Below the pieces are notes generated by a model. That model saw only the letters and a program-made list of their open reading frames with translations. It had not been told where the DNA came from and made no database searches. This document shows, one piece after another, positions 23,499 through 32,886 of a stretch of 64,000 bases of DNA. Source of the stretch: Nostoc sp. UHCC 0302 (GTDB lineage: Bacteria > Cyanobacteriota > Cyanobacteriia > Cyanobacteriales > Nostocaceae); contig NZ_CP151102.1 of assembly GCF_038096175.1 (NCBI RefSeq), positions 218,760 through 282,759 of the forward strand, given 5' to 3'. Position numbers and translations under genes: made by a program. Position 1 is the stretch's first letter. Each line of letters starts with the position of its first letter.

Positions 23499-24238
23499 CG
23501 CTCTTTCATCACTCTGGTTAGATAAAAATAGTTTTCCTCACATTTATCCAGAGTTGAATGTCATGTAACCCTGAAACTGATTCATCAGGTTTTGTAGAGA
23601 AATAAATCCGCTTTTTAAAAGAGGAATATGAAAAACATCTAACCAAGGCTTGAGTAAATTAAAAAATACATACGGTTGAATAATCAAGTACAAATTATTT
23701 AAAGTAGACTTCCATCCCAGAGTAAAATTCCACCACTCATGCCGACTATAAACATCAGGCTCTTTCTGGGATAATGGTGGAATATTTTTATTTTCTGTTT
23801 GAGCTTTATTGGCTAGTTCCCTTTCAATCGCGTGCCAGCTTACCATTAAATATACGCAACATACAATTTCCCACCATCTTTGAATCTGATCATAATTAGT
23901 GAAGCGGAAATCAGCCCAACCTAATTCATTTTTAGCTTGTTTCAAGCCATATTCAATCCAATTACGTAATCCATAAGTGTTACCAACTTTCTGTGTTTAA
24001 TCCTACAACTTTAGCTATTCCTGGCAGGGACTTTCTCTTGATTTGAGACATCATTCCTACATGAAGATATTTGAAACTTTCAAAACTTCTTACTTCTGGA
24101 AAGATGTCTTCATATACCGCACAGTAATCATCCACGAAGTGGACAGTTCTGACTGCTTTTCTGGGCGCTATCATCGATCAACTCTAGAACTCAGCTATTT
24201 GTTTGTTATTATACTTTCCCCAGAGTGATGAAAGAGCG
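23499..24238 (-). mobile_element. Internally deleted IS701-type element (740 bp) with intact ends
   Basis: CGCTCTTTCATCACTCTGG at 23499-23517 is repeated exactly in inverse at 24220-24238. The element is flanked by CTAA at 23495-23498 and CTAA at 24239-24242, a 4-bp target duplication that fits the YTAR preference known for IS701-family elements. The body holds only the two ends of a transposase gene. With both ends intact it could still be moved in trans. Confidence 0.82.
23544..24174 (-). pseudogene. IS701-family transposase remnant (N- and C-terminal ends only)
   Basis: The N-terminal piece (23980-24174) reads TVHFVDDYCAVYEDIFPEVR and IKRKSLPGIAKVVGLN. The C-terminal piece (23544-23985, other frame) reads YGLRNWIEYGLKQAKNELGW, then FRFTNYDQIQRWWEIVCCVY. 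Both match the ends of IS701-type transposases known from Nostoc. The central part with the catalytic residues is missing and the joint is out of frame, so no active enzyme can be made. Confidence 0.82.
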
Positions 24239-24341
24239 CTAAATACTTGAGGGCGTTTCTTGTTTGATTCTCCCCTAATTCTCCCCTTTTAATTCTTAAA
24301 GTTCTAAAACTGATAATTTTACTCGACCTGAAGCTAGCTTT

Positions 24342-24734
24342 ATGAAATATATTCCTTTAATAGATTCTCTTCTGATTGTTAGTTGTATTAGCCTGATGCC
24401 AGGTGTTGGTAACGCCCAAACAGATGCTGTTATCAACGAAAAACCAATAGCTGTCAATTTTAACAGTTCATCTACTAACTCTACTGTTATTAGTTTCCTA
24501 AAAGCCCCGGAGCTTGTTTCTTATGCTTATCAGGGAGGTCTCTTACAACAGGGTATTCCGAGCGGAGGAACATTAGTGCTTAAAACTTTAAGCAGAAATA
24601 TTATTGCAAAAGATTTGGTAAGAGCGGCTGTAAATGCAAAGAAATTACCAGCACAAGTTATGAACGACCAAAGTTATTTAAATGCTGTAGGCTTACAACT
24701 TGAAGCATTACCTGATGAAGCTGCTTTTGATTGA
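24342..24734 (+). CDS. Secreted or periplasmic hypothetical protein
   Basis: The 130-residue protein has an N-terminal signal peptide: K, then a hydrophobic core (LIDSLLIVSCISLMPGVG) and a likely cut after NAQ at about residue 26. The mature part is small and mixed, with no cysteine or enzyme motif (LVLKTLSRNIIAKDLVRAAV). It lies beside the IS701-type element with no co-directional partner. No family is recognised. Confidence 0.6.
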   Translation: MKYIPLIDSLLIVSCISLMPGVGNAQTDAVINEKPIAVNFNSSSTNSTVISFLKAPELVSYAYQGGLLQQGIPSGGTLVLKTLSRNIIAKDLVRAAVNAKKLPAQVMNDQSYLNAVGLQLEALPDEAAFD

Positions 24735-24964
24735 AGGTGCAAATGACTGTTATGTAAATAAATTAGTATTTTTAATTACATACTCATTATCAGCGTCTAC
24801 AGCGTTTAACTCACTAAAATGCTTGTTATAACCAGCTTGTTGTATGAACACGGACGGCTTAGAACAACTCACTATCGAATGGATTTAAATCTAGACTGCC
24901 AATTTTCACTGTAGGATTTTGGTTAAATTCATTACTAACTCTTATTTACTATAAAAATCAATTA

Positions 24965-26014
24965 CTATCTCATTAATTCTGACAACATCTGCTCCAGAAT
25001 ATCTTCTATAATTTCTTCGTCTAAGGAGTGCAGAGGTGCTGGGCCAGCGAGAAATTCTTTAATGGTGATTTTCTGTTCTCTAAAATCCTTAACAAAATCC
25101 CGAATCCCAGAAACAACGTTAATTTCAGATTCCATTGTTTCTACGATCGCAGCCATAGCGTCAATGCCTTTTTTAGCAGCTTTTCGAGAATCGCAAACCA
25201 TCGTTCCTTCTGGAGTATTTTTTGTCAAACGCAGTTCCTGTTTCAAGTTTTCGTATTGAGCCAGAAGAATTTGATTTTGTTGTTCTAGAGTTCGGCATCT
25301 ACGGGTTAAATCATCCTCGCTATTATTGTCAATAACTTCCCCAGCTTGTTGACTTCGTTCAATTTCAAGAAGTTTTGCCAAGTCGCCTTCTTGATAAGCT
25401 TTATTGATTTCTTTCATAATTTCTGTGTGATACTTCTGTGTTTCACTGTCTGTGACTTTATCAGGGTGAAAGATTTCAGCTAATTTCAGAAATGTTTGAC
25501 GAATTTTTCTTTGGTCATCTGTTCTGGCTACAGAGGGAGATTCTACAGGCTGTTGCGATTGCCAATATTGATGCTGTTCTTCACTAGTTTCGTTTGAAAA
25601 ATCTGTATTGGTATCTTCATTTTCAAACGGTTCGTCTAACTCTGTATCTACGTGTTTACTATTGGCTTTGACACTTATAACTCCTGTTATCTGTAGGTTA
25701 CGATAAACTGCTTCTATATTCTTAAGGGTTTGTTTACCGAACTTTCTAGTAGTAAAAATTTCCTCAAACAGAGTATGGATTTCCTGGTCTAACTCAGCCA
25801 TCTTTTGGAAATTGGGAGTAGCTTTTGTGAGAAATTCCGTGCCAAAAGAACGCATCTGTTCGACAAAGTTCTTCAGTTCCGTGCGCTTTCTCTTGATCTG
25901 CTTAAGCAGGGATTGGTGTTCTTTTTCCAGAAACTCTAAGCGGATATGTAATTGAGACAGAGCCAGCGGAGTTACTTTAATTGATTGCGATGGAACTGTA
26001 GTTTTTCGAGGCAT
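24965..26014 (-). CDS. J-domain protein with coiled coils
   Basis: Residues 15-95 form a coiled coil (LEFLEKEHQSLLKQIKRKRT). A divergent J domain lies at about 165-220: IRQTFLKLAEIFHPDKVTDS carries the HPD motif, and YHTEIMKEINKAYQEGDLAK is the third helix. A second coiled coil (RCRTLEQQNQILLAQYENLK) and an acidic C-terminus follow. J domains stimulate Hsp70 (DnaK); proteins with a central J domain and coiled coils are common in cyanobacterial genomes and have no settled role. It stands alone on the minus strand. Confidence 0.8.
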   Translation of the reverse strand: MPRKTTVPSQSIKVTPLALSQLHIRLEFLEKEHQSLLKQIKRKRTELKNFVEQMRSFGTEFLTKATPNFQKMAELDQEIHTLFEEIFTTRKFGKQTLKNIEAVYRNLQITGVISVKANSKHVDTELDEPFENEDTNTDFSNETSEEQHQYWQSQQPVESPSVARTDDQRKIRQTFLKLAEIFHPDKVTDSETQKYHTEIMKEINKAYQEGDLAKLLEIERSQQAGEVIDNNSEDDLTRRCRTLEQQNQILLAQYENLKQELRLTKNTPEGTMVCDSRKAAKKGIDAMAAIVETMESEINVVSGIRDFVKDFREQKITIKEFLAGPAPLHSLDEEIIEDILEQMLSELMR

Positions 26015-26256
26015 GAAACACGTATGTAAGTTTAAAGTTTAAAATATAACTATTGCAGTACTTAGGCTAATGCGAAAAAAGATACCTCAATGATCATACA
26101 CCGCAGCCTAATACTAAGCTTTTTATAGTTTTTTGAATCAAAGCATCTAAGCGTACACCATAAGTAAGTAGACGAATCGGCGGCTTTCGAGCGATATTAC
26201 TCTTGAAAACACAAAAGAGAATTTTTTGGTGTAAAGTAACACTGAAATATACTGAA

Positions 26257-27108
26257 CTAATTTTCTTGGGACAGCTGTGCCTGTAACTGCTGCACTTGCT
26301 CTACTGTTAATCCTGTGACTCGCACAATTGCTTCAGTCGCCATACCCTCGCGCAGTAAATTCACTGCTACCTGTTCCAATGCTCGTTGAGCGCCTTTTTG
26401 TTCCCAACTAGTAACAATCTCCATAACTTCTTCCCGCTGTGTTAACCCCATTGTATCGACAACCGTTTGAAAGGCTTGTTCTTCTGTGACAGAGAGTCGC
26501 AAATACGTATCAACGAACCCAGAAATCAGTTGCATCCGCGCTGGATCTAATTTTAAAGTAATTAACAATCGCAAACACTCAGCTTTCACTTGTGGACGTT
26601 CTGATGCAGAAATCTTCATTTTAGACATCAAAGCCGCAGCTATCGGGTTTTGTTGTGTTAAATAATCTCGCCAACTCAATTGATTTAACTGAATCGCCTT
26701 AAAATTAAAATCAAGTACATTGAAATCAGCAAACTTTACGCAATGATTCGTTAATTGGGCGCGAAGTGGTTCATCAAACGAAAAAATTACCACTGGGTAA
26801 ATCGGTAAATCATATTTTTCGTATAGCCTTGCAAAGTAGTTAAACATCCGCTTGGCAAATTCTGACTGAGTATAAGACTGATTTTCAATATGAATTAAAA
26901 AATAAGTCTCTTGCTGCTGATAACGTACTTGTGCTAGTAAATCAATTTCCTTCTTTTCCCCGGAAGTAACATCAGTAAACACTTCCTGGGGTAAAAATTG
27001 AATAGAACCCCGGTCTATTTGGTTGGCTACTTGAGGCAGAAATAAATCCAGAAACTCAACAAAAAATGTGGATAGTAATTCTTTGAAAAGGCGGTCGTGG
27101 TCAATCAT
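26257..27108 (-). CDS. Rpn/PD-(D/E)xK family nuclease-like protein
   Basis: The N-terminus DHDRLFKELLSTFFVEFLDL and the motif EIDLLAQVRYQQ with YFLIHIENQSYTQSEF match the Rpn/DUF4351-type PD-(D/E)xK family that is very frequent in cyanobacteria. FAKRMFNYFARLYEKYDLPI and PVVIFSFD are further family features. The C-terminus holds a typical short helix (IVRVTGLTVEQVQQLQAQLS). RpnA of E. coli promotes recombination through DNA cleavage; whether this copy is active is not known. The full length of 283 is normal. Confidence 0.85.
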   Translation of the reverse strand: MIDHDRLFKELLSTFFVEFLDLFLPQVANQIDRGSIQFLPQEVFTDVTSGEKKEIDLLAQVRYQQQETYFLIHIENQSYTQSEFAKRMFNYFARLYEKYDLPIYPVVIFSFDEPLRAQLTNHCVKFADFNVLDFNFKAIQLNQLSWRDYLTQQNPIAAALMSKMKISASERPQVKAECLRLLITLKLDPARMQLISGFVDTYLRLSVTEEQAFQTVVDTMGLTQREEVMEIVTSWEQKGAQRALEQVAVNLLREGMATEAIVRVTGLTVEQVQQLQAQLSQEN

Positions 27109-27321
27109 AGCCTTTTGTTTCTATTTTGATTTCAGTCACCCCTGATGATTATATGCAATCAATCACTAAATTAATTGTCCCACAACAATATCTGCAAGCT
27201 CTATGAGGCAAGAATTAGTTTTCTCCCCTCTTAGAATTTAGTACCATAGATAAGCTTGTAATAGAGCTAGGGATGGAACGTAGAGATTTAATTTACCCAT
27301 TCAAAAATCTCGATTAGAGAT

Positions 27322-27537
27322 TTAAATGTCTCCATTAAGTTGTGCTAACCATTTTCTAATTCGCCTTCTTTGTAATTCACATACCTGAATACTTGCGACT
27401 TTTAATGTCTGCCGGGGGAAAATTTGTCGTAAATCAGCAAGCATCTCGGTACTAGTACAAGCTTCGAGACATTCTGTAATATAGGTAGTCGAATCTAAAC
27501 ACAACCATTCCTTACAGCGCTTCCGGCTATTATGCAA
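27322..27537 (-). CDS. Small hypothetical protein with TTG start
   Basis: The 71-codon frame starts with TTG, preceded by AAGGAG at a spacing of 9 nt, which decides this start. The protein is basic at its C-terminus (VCELQRRRIRKWLAQLNGD) and has several cysteines. The stop lies within a small hairpin (AAATCTC/GAGATTT, 27305-27323) that may end transcription. No family is recognised. Confidence 0.45.
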   Translation of the reverse strand: MHNSRKRCKEWLCLDSTTYITECLEACTSTEMLADLRQIFPRQTLKVASIQVCELQRRRIRKWLAQLNGDI

Positions 27538-27832
27538 TATAGTTTTCTCCTTGCCCCTCTCCTATCATCGCTTTCAGCTTTTAGGATGTACCTCATAGCT
27601 GCCGGAAGTGCTGTAGTTGCTTCTAGCTCACAAATAGAAGGCTTGAGCGGGCTGTTTTGATCTGGTTGAAACATTTATCAAAATTCTTCGCGCTATTTTC
27701 AAAATTAATTTAACTTGTGATCGGGTGGTAACAGTTAGAGCAGGTCAAATTGTATCGTTCGTGATAGACACGCTGACAAGTGATAGTTTATCAGTCTATG
27801 CTTCAAGCAAGTCAATTTACCAAAAATTATCT

Positions 27833-28567
27833 TTAATAAGGGCGCTCACCAATCATAAAATCAAAATTACCTTCACCTCTACTTTTCTTCAATGTTTCCA
27901 TAATCTTTTTTGGGTTATCGTGGGGGCCATTGATATAAAATGGTTTCCCGTCACGGCCACATTCAATACGTATTTTCCCATCCCATTGCCCGATGTGCGA
28001 ACGCGATTTAGAAAAGTCTTTGTGTGGTTTAAACCCTAAGCTTTCTGCATATTCGCAAGCACTAAATATCATCCCTTGAGCAACTTCGAGGGGAACCACT
28101 TGCGGTTTTCCAGGAAATGGATTGAATAGAGCTTGTGTAAATTCTTTAAATTTTATTTTGTCTACTGTACGTGGTGGTATGGTATCTTTGACACCTAAGC
28201 ACCATATATCTAAAAGGTAACTACAAAGCTTAATTTGATTGTATCGAGTCTCTCTGGCAATAATTACCAATCCTAAACCGCGCTCAATATCGTCATTTTT
28301 TTTAACAGGTAGGATTTTTGTTAGCAGATTTTTGATACTGTTTCCTGGTGGAATTTTCGGTAACAATTGGATGAGATTCTCGCTTGCTAGACACTGATAT
28401 ACCGGATCTAATTCTCCTTTTACCAATCTATCTAATGTGGTTTGCTGTGCTTGATTTTGAATGGCTGCATTGACTTCTGATACTTTGATACCTAGTTTTC
28501 GGGCTATTTGTTTTGGGGTTAAATTTAATGCCCGTAAATCCATAATTTCTTGTTGTGTCGCTGTCAT
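27833..28567 (-). CDS. Protein with N-terminal helix-turn-helix, function unknown
   Basis: Residues 5-37 form a resolvase/sigma-like HTH (IMDLRALNLTPKQIARKLGI). The rest (residues 50-244) appears globular, with RETRYNQIKLCSYLLDIWCL and a conserved-looking end (SHIGQWDGKIRIECGRDG, then PFYINGPHDNP). I do not recognise the C-terminal domain. The gene is convergent with nothing and followed by about 290 bp without a supported gene. Probably a DNA-binding protein. Confidence 0.7.
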   Translation of the reverse strand: MTATQQEIMDLRALNLTPKQIARKLGIKVSEVNAAIQNQAQQTTLDRLVKGELDPVYQCLASENLIQLLPKIPPGNSIKNLLTKILPVKKNDDIERGLGLVIIARETRYNQIKLCSYLLDIWCLGVKDTIPPRTVDKIKFKEFTQALFNPFPGKPQVVPLEVAQGMIFSACEYAESLGFKPHKDFSKSRSHIGQWDGKIRIECGRDGKPFYINGPHDNPKKIMETLKKSRGEGNFDFMIGERPY

Positions 28568-28950
28568 AAATTACTACTTTCTACAAACAACCTATGCAGA
28601 AATATTAAAGCAAAGCTTACTTTTATTAATTTAATTTCTGGACAATTATTATAGTTTGATAAGAGACTGTTTGAAAAGTCGGACAAAATTTCAAATAGTT
28701 GTTACTGTATAGTTTGCTACAAAGCTATTTTTCCAACACCCTGTTAGCTCGACTTTACCCATTTTTTTAACCGAATTTGTCCTATATTCTACTCGTTCAA
28801 TTACCATCGCAGCACAATATCTAACCCTGTGGCTTCGCTGAGCTTTAACTTGTCGCCGTCGCCACCAAGAGTAAAATTACCAAGCATCATATAACTGAGA
28901 ACAGACCAGGGTAAGGTAATAGACAAGAGATTTTAGAAGGAATTTATTTA

Positions 28951-29724
28951 GTGTCAAAGCAACTTGAAAATAAGGTTGTAATAGTTACAGGTGCAGGGAA
29001 AGGCATTGGTCGGGCAATTGCGCTTGCCTTCGCTGTTGAGGGGGCACATATTGTTATAGCTGATAAGTCTGAGGAATTAGCCAGCCTGACTGCTGATGCA
29101 ATTAAAGCGATTGGTGGAAAAGCAATTGCTTTGATAACTGATGTAACTCAAGAACAGTCTGTTGCTGATATGGTAGAGCAAACACTTATTAGCTTCGGCA
29201 AAATTGATATTTTGGTAGCAAATGCAGGTATTCAACGCCGTTATTTTGTTGCTGACTTGCCGCGTGCTGAATTTCAAGCAATACTTGATGTCAATTTACT
29301 TGGTGTGTTTCTGACATCCAAAGCGGTACTACCGACGTTTTACTCTCGACAGGAAGGGAACATTATATTGATAGGTTCTGATTCAGGCAAACATGGCTAT
29401 GCATATAATGCTGCATATTGTGCTAGTAAATTTGCAGTAATTGGTTTTATGGAAGCATTAGCTGATGAAGCAAAGCACTATCGAGTCAGGGTGAATGCAC
29501 TATGTCTCGCTGGGGTGAAAACCGACATGGGTAAGGAATTAAAAGAAGCAGACGGCAACTGCGTTAATGACACCTACTTTATAGAACCTGAAGAAGTTGC
29601 AGATGTGGCATTATTTTTGGCTTCACACCAATCGCGTGCTATTCATGGGCAAGCAATCAATGTTTACGGTGGAGTCAATTATCGCCTGATAAGAGAAGCT
29701 CCCCTCATGACTGAGCCATGCTAA
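28951..29724 (+). CDS. Short-chain dehydrogenase/reductase
   Basis: The 257-residue protein is a classical SDR: cofactor motif VTGAGKGIGRAIALAF, NAG motif ILVANAGIQ, catalytic S (LIGSDSG) with YNAAYCASK giving YxxxK. The aspartate in IVIADKS after the second strand suggests NAD(H) use. It starts with GTG, preceded by AGAAGGAATT. The substrate cannot be read from sequence. It precedes a broken nitronate monooxygenase gene. The 383 bp upstream hold no supported gene. Confidence 0.85.
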   Translation: MSKQLENKVVIVTGAGKGIGRAIALAFAVEGAHIVIADKSEELASLTADAIKAIGGKAIALITDVTQEQSVADMVEQTLISFGKIDILVANAGIQRRYFVADLPRAEFQAILDVNLLGVFLTSKAVLPTFYSRQEGNIILIGSDSGKHGYAYNAAYCASKFAVIGFMEALADEAKHYRVRVNALCLAGVKTDMGKELKEADGNCVNDTYFIEPEEVADVALFLASHQSRAIHGQAINVYGGVNYRLIREAPLMTEPC

Positions 29725-29857
29725 TGAGCTTGGAATCCCTGATTAATTGATTAGTGCTGAACTACTTTACGCCTTGATAGCGAGTGAGTTCATTGGTCAT
29801 ACACTTAAAGACATATATCTTGCTTGTATTAGCAAGTCTGGGAGATGGGAGATACTC

Positions 29858-30220
29858 ATGTGGCCTAAGACAGAACTGATAGATTTACTCAAGATCAGAC
29901 ACCCAATAATTCAGGCTCCGATGGCCGGGGCTTCCACACCTGAGTTGGTTGCAGCGGTTTCTAATGCAGGAGGTCTTGGTTCCTACGGCGGTGCAGCCAC
30001 CGCACCAGCCAAACTTCGCTCCTCTATTAGGCAAATCCGAGAACTGACAGACCAACCCTTTGGAGTTAATTTGTTTGCACCAGCAGTTGAAGCGTATGAG
30101 CTTGCCTCTGAGCAGCATTCCCCCATGTCCGAACTGTTAACAATGTGGCATAACGAGCTTGACGCAGGGACTGTTCCCGAACCAGTGAAATTTCAACTTT
30201 TTTATTCTGAAGAGGTGTAG
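29858..30220 (+). pseudogene. Truncated nitronate monooxygenase (2-nitropropane dioxygenase-like)
   Basis: [20 protein letters not shown] and [20 protein letters not shown], then [10 protein letters not shown] are the N-terminal FMN-binding features of this family. The frame stops after about 120 residues, while the family has about 320-370. The following DNA does not continue the sequence in any frame. ATG 29858 is the natural start. It is a 3'-deleted gene. Confidence 0.75.
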
Positions 30221-30390
30221 CTATTGGTAGCGAACCACTGAACTTGATTGTGACCTCACTTTTTGCTGACATAACTTACCCCTAGTTCCTCAAAAATTCA
30301 AATTTTCCGCTACTTATTTTATAGTTGATTAGGTTGACCACCACTTTCTTGGGTGTGTGGTATCTATCTTTTCCAAAGCGTCCGCTGTAA

Positions 30391-30609
30391 GCCATCGCTG
30401 CGCCATCACTCGAACGCACCTATAGAGCAACACGGGATTTAAAGAACCGGATTACTGTCCAAGTGGCAGTGTTCGCTTTGCTAAGAAGCTGCTATCAAAT
30501 ATTGCTCTTGGTGCAAGCACTAAGTGGACTGTCTAAGGAAGTTCTCAGTCATCGGCTCGCTTCTGGGGAAAAATCACAACTGGAATGCAGTATCAAAATT
30601 TTCAATTAA
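30391..30609 (+). other. Possible coding remnant without start codon
   Basis: Between two stops a 72-codon frame reads LKNRITVQVAVFALLRSCYQ and LSGLSKEVLSHRLASGEKSQ. The composition is protein-like but there is no start codon and no family is recognised. The rest of the gap 30221-30892 shows nothing else except the small frame at 30693. Confidence 0.25.
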
Positions 30610-30692
30610 CAGTTGGTCATCTAAACTCAGTTGAGACTTTTTCAAAGTTTTAAAGTGTCTGTATCGCTTACTAGACGCCTAGCATCAACTAT

Positions 30693-30812
30693 ATGATTAA
30701 AGATATTTCTGCTGCGGCTGTTGGTATAAGTATTTTAATATGGGCAGTAACTTTAATTCTCCAGGGTAGTCATCTCTGGTCGTTATTATATATTTCACCC
30801 TCAAATAATTAA
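30693..30812 (+). CDS. Possible 39-residue membrane peptide
   Basis: ATG is followed by 38 codons, most of them in one hydrophobic helix (AAAVGISILIWAVTLILQGS). No good ribosome binding site is seen. It lies 80 bp upstream of the ExoD-like gene on the same strand. Small single-helix proteins are easy to predict by chance, so the call is tentative. Confidence 0.3.
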   Translation: MIKDISAAAVGISILIWAVTLILQGSHLWSLLYISPSNN

Positions 30813-30892
30813 AGGTCAATCTTAGGAATGAAATAACCCTGTATTTGAGATTGTTACAATCAAAACCAAAGTTTGTATCATGGTGAGATAAA

Positions 30893-31498
30893 TTGAATAC
30901 ACAAATACTCTTGGTTCAAAACCCTGAAACTTCTGACAACGCTCTGCGAATGTCTGAAGTGTTGCAACGATTTCTGGAAAAGTATCAAGGTGATGAGGTA
31001 CGCTTACGGGATTTGTTTAACGAGATGGAGGATCGGGCGTTTGCTTCAACGCTGCTGATCTGCGCTTTGCCTGAAGCTTTACCTCTGCCAATTGCGGGAA
31101 TTTCTGCCCTCGTTGCCATGCCCTTAATGCTGGTTTCAGGTCAGTTAGTACTCGGATTCCAGAAGCCCTGGCTGCCTGACTGGGTACTAGATCAGCCCTT
31201 CAAACAAGAATACTCTCAGCAAATTATTTCTGGGGTCATACCCTTTCTAGAAAAGCTGGAATGCTTTTTTGAACCCCGATGGTCGTTGTTTACCAGCCCG
31301 GAAGCTGAACGGTGTGTTGGCGTGATTTTGTTATTACTTGGCTTGATCATTGCCCTGCCAATCCCTTTTGGTAATATGCTTCCAGCAATCATCATCGTTT
31401 TGATCTGTCTTGGCTTGATTGAAAAAGACGGGCTAATAATTGCAATTAGTGGTATAGTTGCTGGCATTAGTCCAGCACTTCTATTGTTAATCCTGTAA
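30893..31498 (+). CDS. ExoD family membrane protein
   Basis: The 201-residue protein matches the ExoD pattern: LRDLFNEMEDRAFASTLLIC, ALPEALPLPIAGISALVAMP, then a loop with QKPWLPDWVLDQPF, and two C-terminal membrane segments (VILLLLGLIIALPIPFGNML, then GLIEKDGLIIAISGIVAG). ExoD was named for exopolysaccharide synthesis in rhizobia; its molecular role is unclear. The frame starts with TTG 30893 (preceded by GGTGAG); an ATG exists at codon 20. It stands alone. Confidence 0.85.
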   Translation: MNTQILLVQNPETSDNALRMSEVLQRFLEKYQGDEVRLRDLFNEMEDRAFASTLLICALPEALPLPIAGISALVAMPLMLVSGQLVLGFQKPWLPDWVLDQPFKQEYSQQIISGVIPFLEKLECFFEPRWSLFTSPEAERCVGVILLLLGLIIALPIPFGNMLPAIIIVLICLGLIEKDGLIIAISGIVAGISPALLLLIL

Positions 31499-31589
31499 AA
31501 GAACACAATTTTTAGCAAGAACAGCCATGTTGCCTCATGCCTATCCGACTCTTAGGCGTTGAGATGAATTGCGAGCGAGTTAACGACAG

Positions 31590-31665
31590 TCTCCAAACTC
31601 CAGCATCACGCCGCAACGCTCATCAATCGTTAGGGTACTGAGTAATTCTTTAATATATTGCCCAT
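31590..31665 (-). pseudogene. Remnant of CyRepA-like gene tail
   Basis: In the minus strand the segment reads KELLSTLTIDERCGVMLEFG, matching the end of the genes at 34142 and 40554 (LLNTLTTNERWGVMLEFEE). It is about 75 bp and has no open frame around it. The remaining part of 31499-31820 holds nothing else that I can support. Confidence 0.6.
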
Positions 31666-31820
31666 TTCTTGGCTTGAGCAATGGCAACGAGAACGTACCT
31701 GAACCCACTTCCCTACTAAGTCTATTGTTTGGAGTTGGTGCAATTGCTGTCTCTAAAAAATCTGCTAAGACGAAATCTGAAGCGTGAATTATTCAACTCT
31801 TTACCAAAGCTTTATCGGTT

Positions 31821-32060
31821 CTACACTGCCATCAACCAATCGCACACCACAGACTTGCACCTGTCCCCAAAGTCAACCAAGACTTGCCACTGTCCTAGAT
31901 ATCCATTCCATATTGGCTCACTATCAGCAACCCCAACAGCATCACCGCATGATGAAACAAACTTTTGGTAGAACCGACCAGCAAATTCTTGCCCCAGATT
32001 CCTTTTCAACGTCAAGCCCTTCCAGCCCCCAGCAGCTTCATTCCAGTTTGCTTCTGGAGG
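31821..32060 (-). pseudogene. Remnant of CyRepA1-like C-terminal tail
   Basis: The frame reads GGWKGLTLKRNLGQEFAGRF, then VGVADSEPIWNGYLGQWQVL and CKSVVCDWL, closely matching the end of the intact protein at 43210-46491. No upstream domain is present. The antisense frame at 31784-32200 is a shadow of this remnant. Confidence 0.75.
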
Positions 32061-32239
32061 AAGCTTGCCGATTGAACACTGGCATGAATTACTTCAAAAA
32101 CTTGGGTTTGAGCCAGAGTACAGAATCTTGCATCGAATGGCACACTTGTAAAGCACCTTTTACTACTCGCAAGCAAAAAGGGTGTAAAGTTCTTATCTAG
32201 AATAGATATCTCAGAAATTAGCTGCTTCTACAAAACTTT

Positions 32240-32524
32240 CTAATCGGCGGGAGCAGCAGATTTCATCGGTTGCCTATTGTTCAGATAAATATAGCCATAA
32301 TAACGTGATAACTCTTCAAACCAGAAGTTATCAAAGTATGACCCGACTAGTGAACCAGTCAGTGAGCCGATGACTGACCCAACAACAGAAGCACCCAAAG
32401 GCATTAGTAATGCAACTGTTGGTGAACCACTGCCAATACCAACAACACAACCAATAGCAGAACCGACAATTGCACCACTCAAAGAACCTGCAACAGAACC
32501 AATTACAGAGCCAATTCTCAACAT
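32240..32524 (-). CDS. Glycine-zipper membrane protein
   Basis: The 94-residue protein is mostly GxxxG-type repeats: GSVIGSVAGSLSGAIVGSAI and GASVVGSVIGSLTGSLVGSY. Such glycine zippers form packed membrane helices and are found in small proteins of unknown role and in some toxins. The C-terminus is soluble (NFWFEELSRYYGYIYLNN). ATG 32524 is the start. It lies alone between pseudogene pieces. Confidence 0.6.
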   Translation of the reverse strand: MLRIGSVIGSVAGSLSGAIVGSAIGCVVGIGSGSPTVALLMPLGASVVGSVIGSLTGSLVGSYFDNFWFEELSRYYGYIYLNNRQPMKSAAPAD

Positions 32525-32636
32525 CGGTTGATTACGTTATTTTTTACAACTGTTTAAAATTATATATGCAGGTTGGGGATGAGAACAGCAAGATCACAGA
32601 CGAACGCACCCTCAAAGTCCTTGCCTAGCCAACTCA

Positions 32637-32835
32637 CCTCATCCACTCCACCCAATCGGGAGCAGATGCAATCAACTGAGCAAATTTTTCTGGATTTACC
32701 GACTCGAACTCAAGCATCACGCTCCACCGTTCATCACTCGCGAGCTTGCTGAGTAATTCTTTCACCGAATCTATGCCGTGTTATACCCGTTCAATCCCCA
32801 GTCGAGCATAGTATTTTACTTCATCAATTACACTC
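32637..32835 (-). pseudogene. Remnant of CyRepA-like gene tail
   Basis: The segment encodes, with stops and changes, the same tail as at 34142 and 40554 (KELLSKLASDERWSVMLEFE and FAQLIASAPDWVEWM-like). It begins with the homologue of YYARL at about 32815. The flanking DNA to 32886 is not coding. Confidence 0.65.
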
Positions 32836-32886
32836 CCATCCAATTGGTAAATACTGGAAATTGACGCCTTTATTCTTATTAAAATC

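Noticed and set aside
28794..28885. Short minus-strand peptide frame reading GGDGDKLKLSEATGLDIVLR
   Set aside because: Only about 28 codons, no ribosome site and no match in the surroundings; possible remnant but not supportable.
31784..32200. Plus-strand frame of 138 codons
   Set aside because: It is antisense to a clear remnant of the CyRepA1-like tail; the minus strand explains it better.
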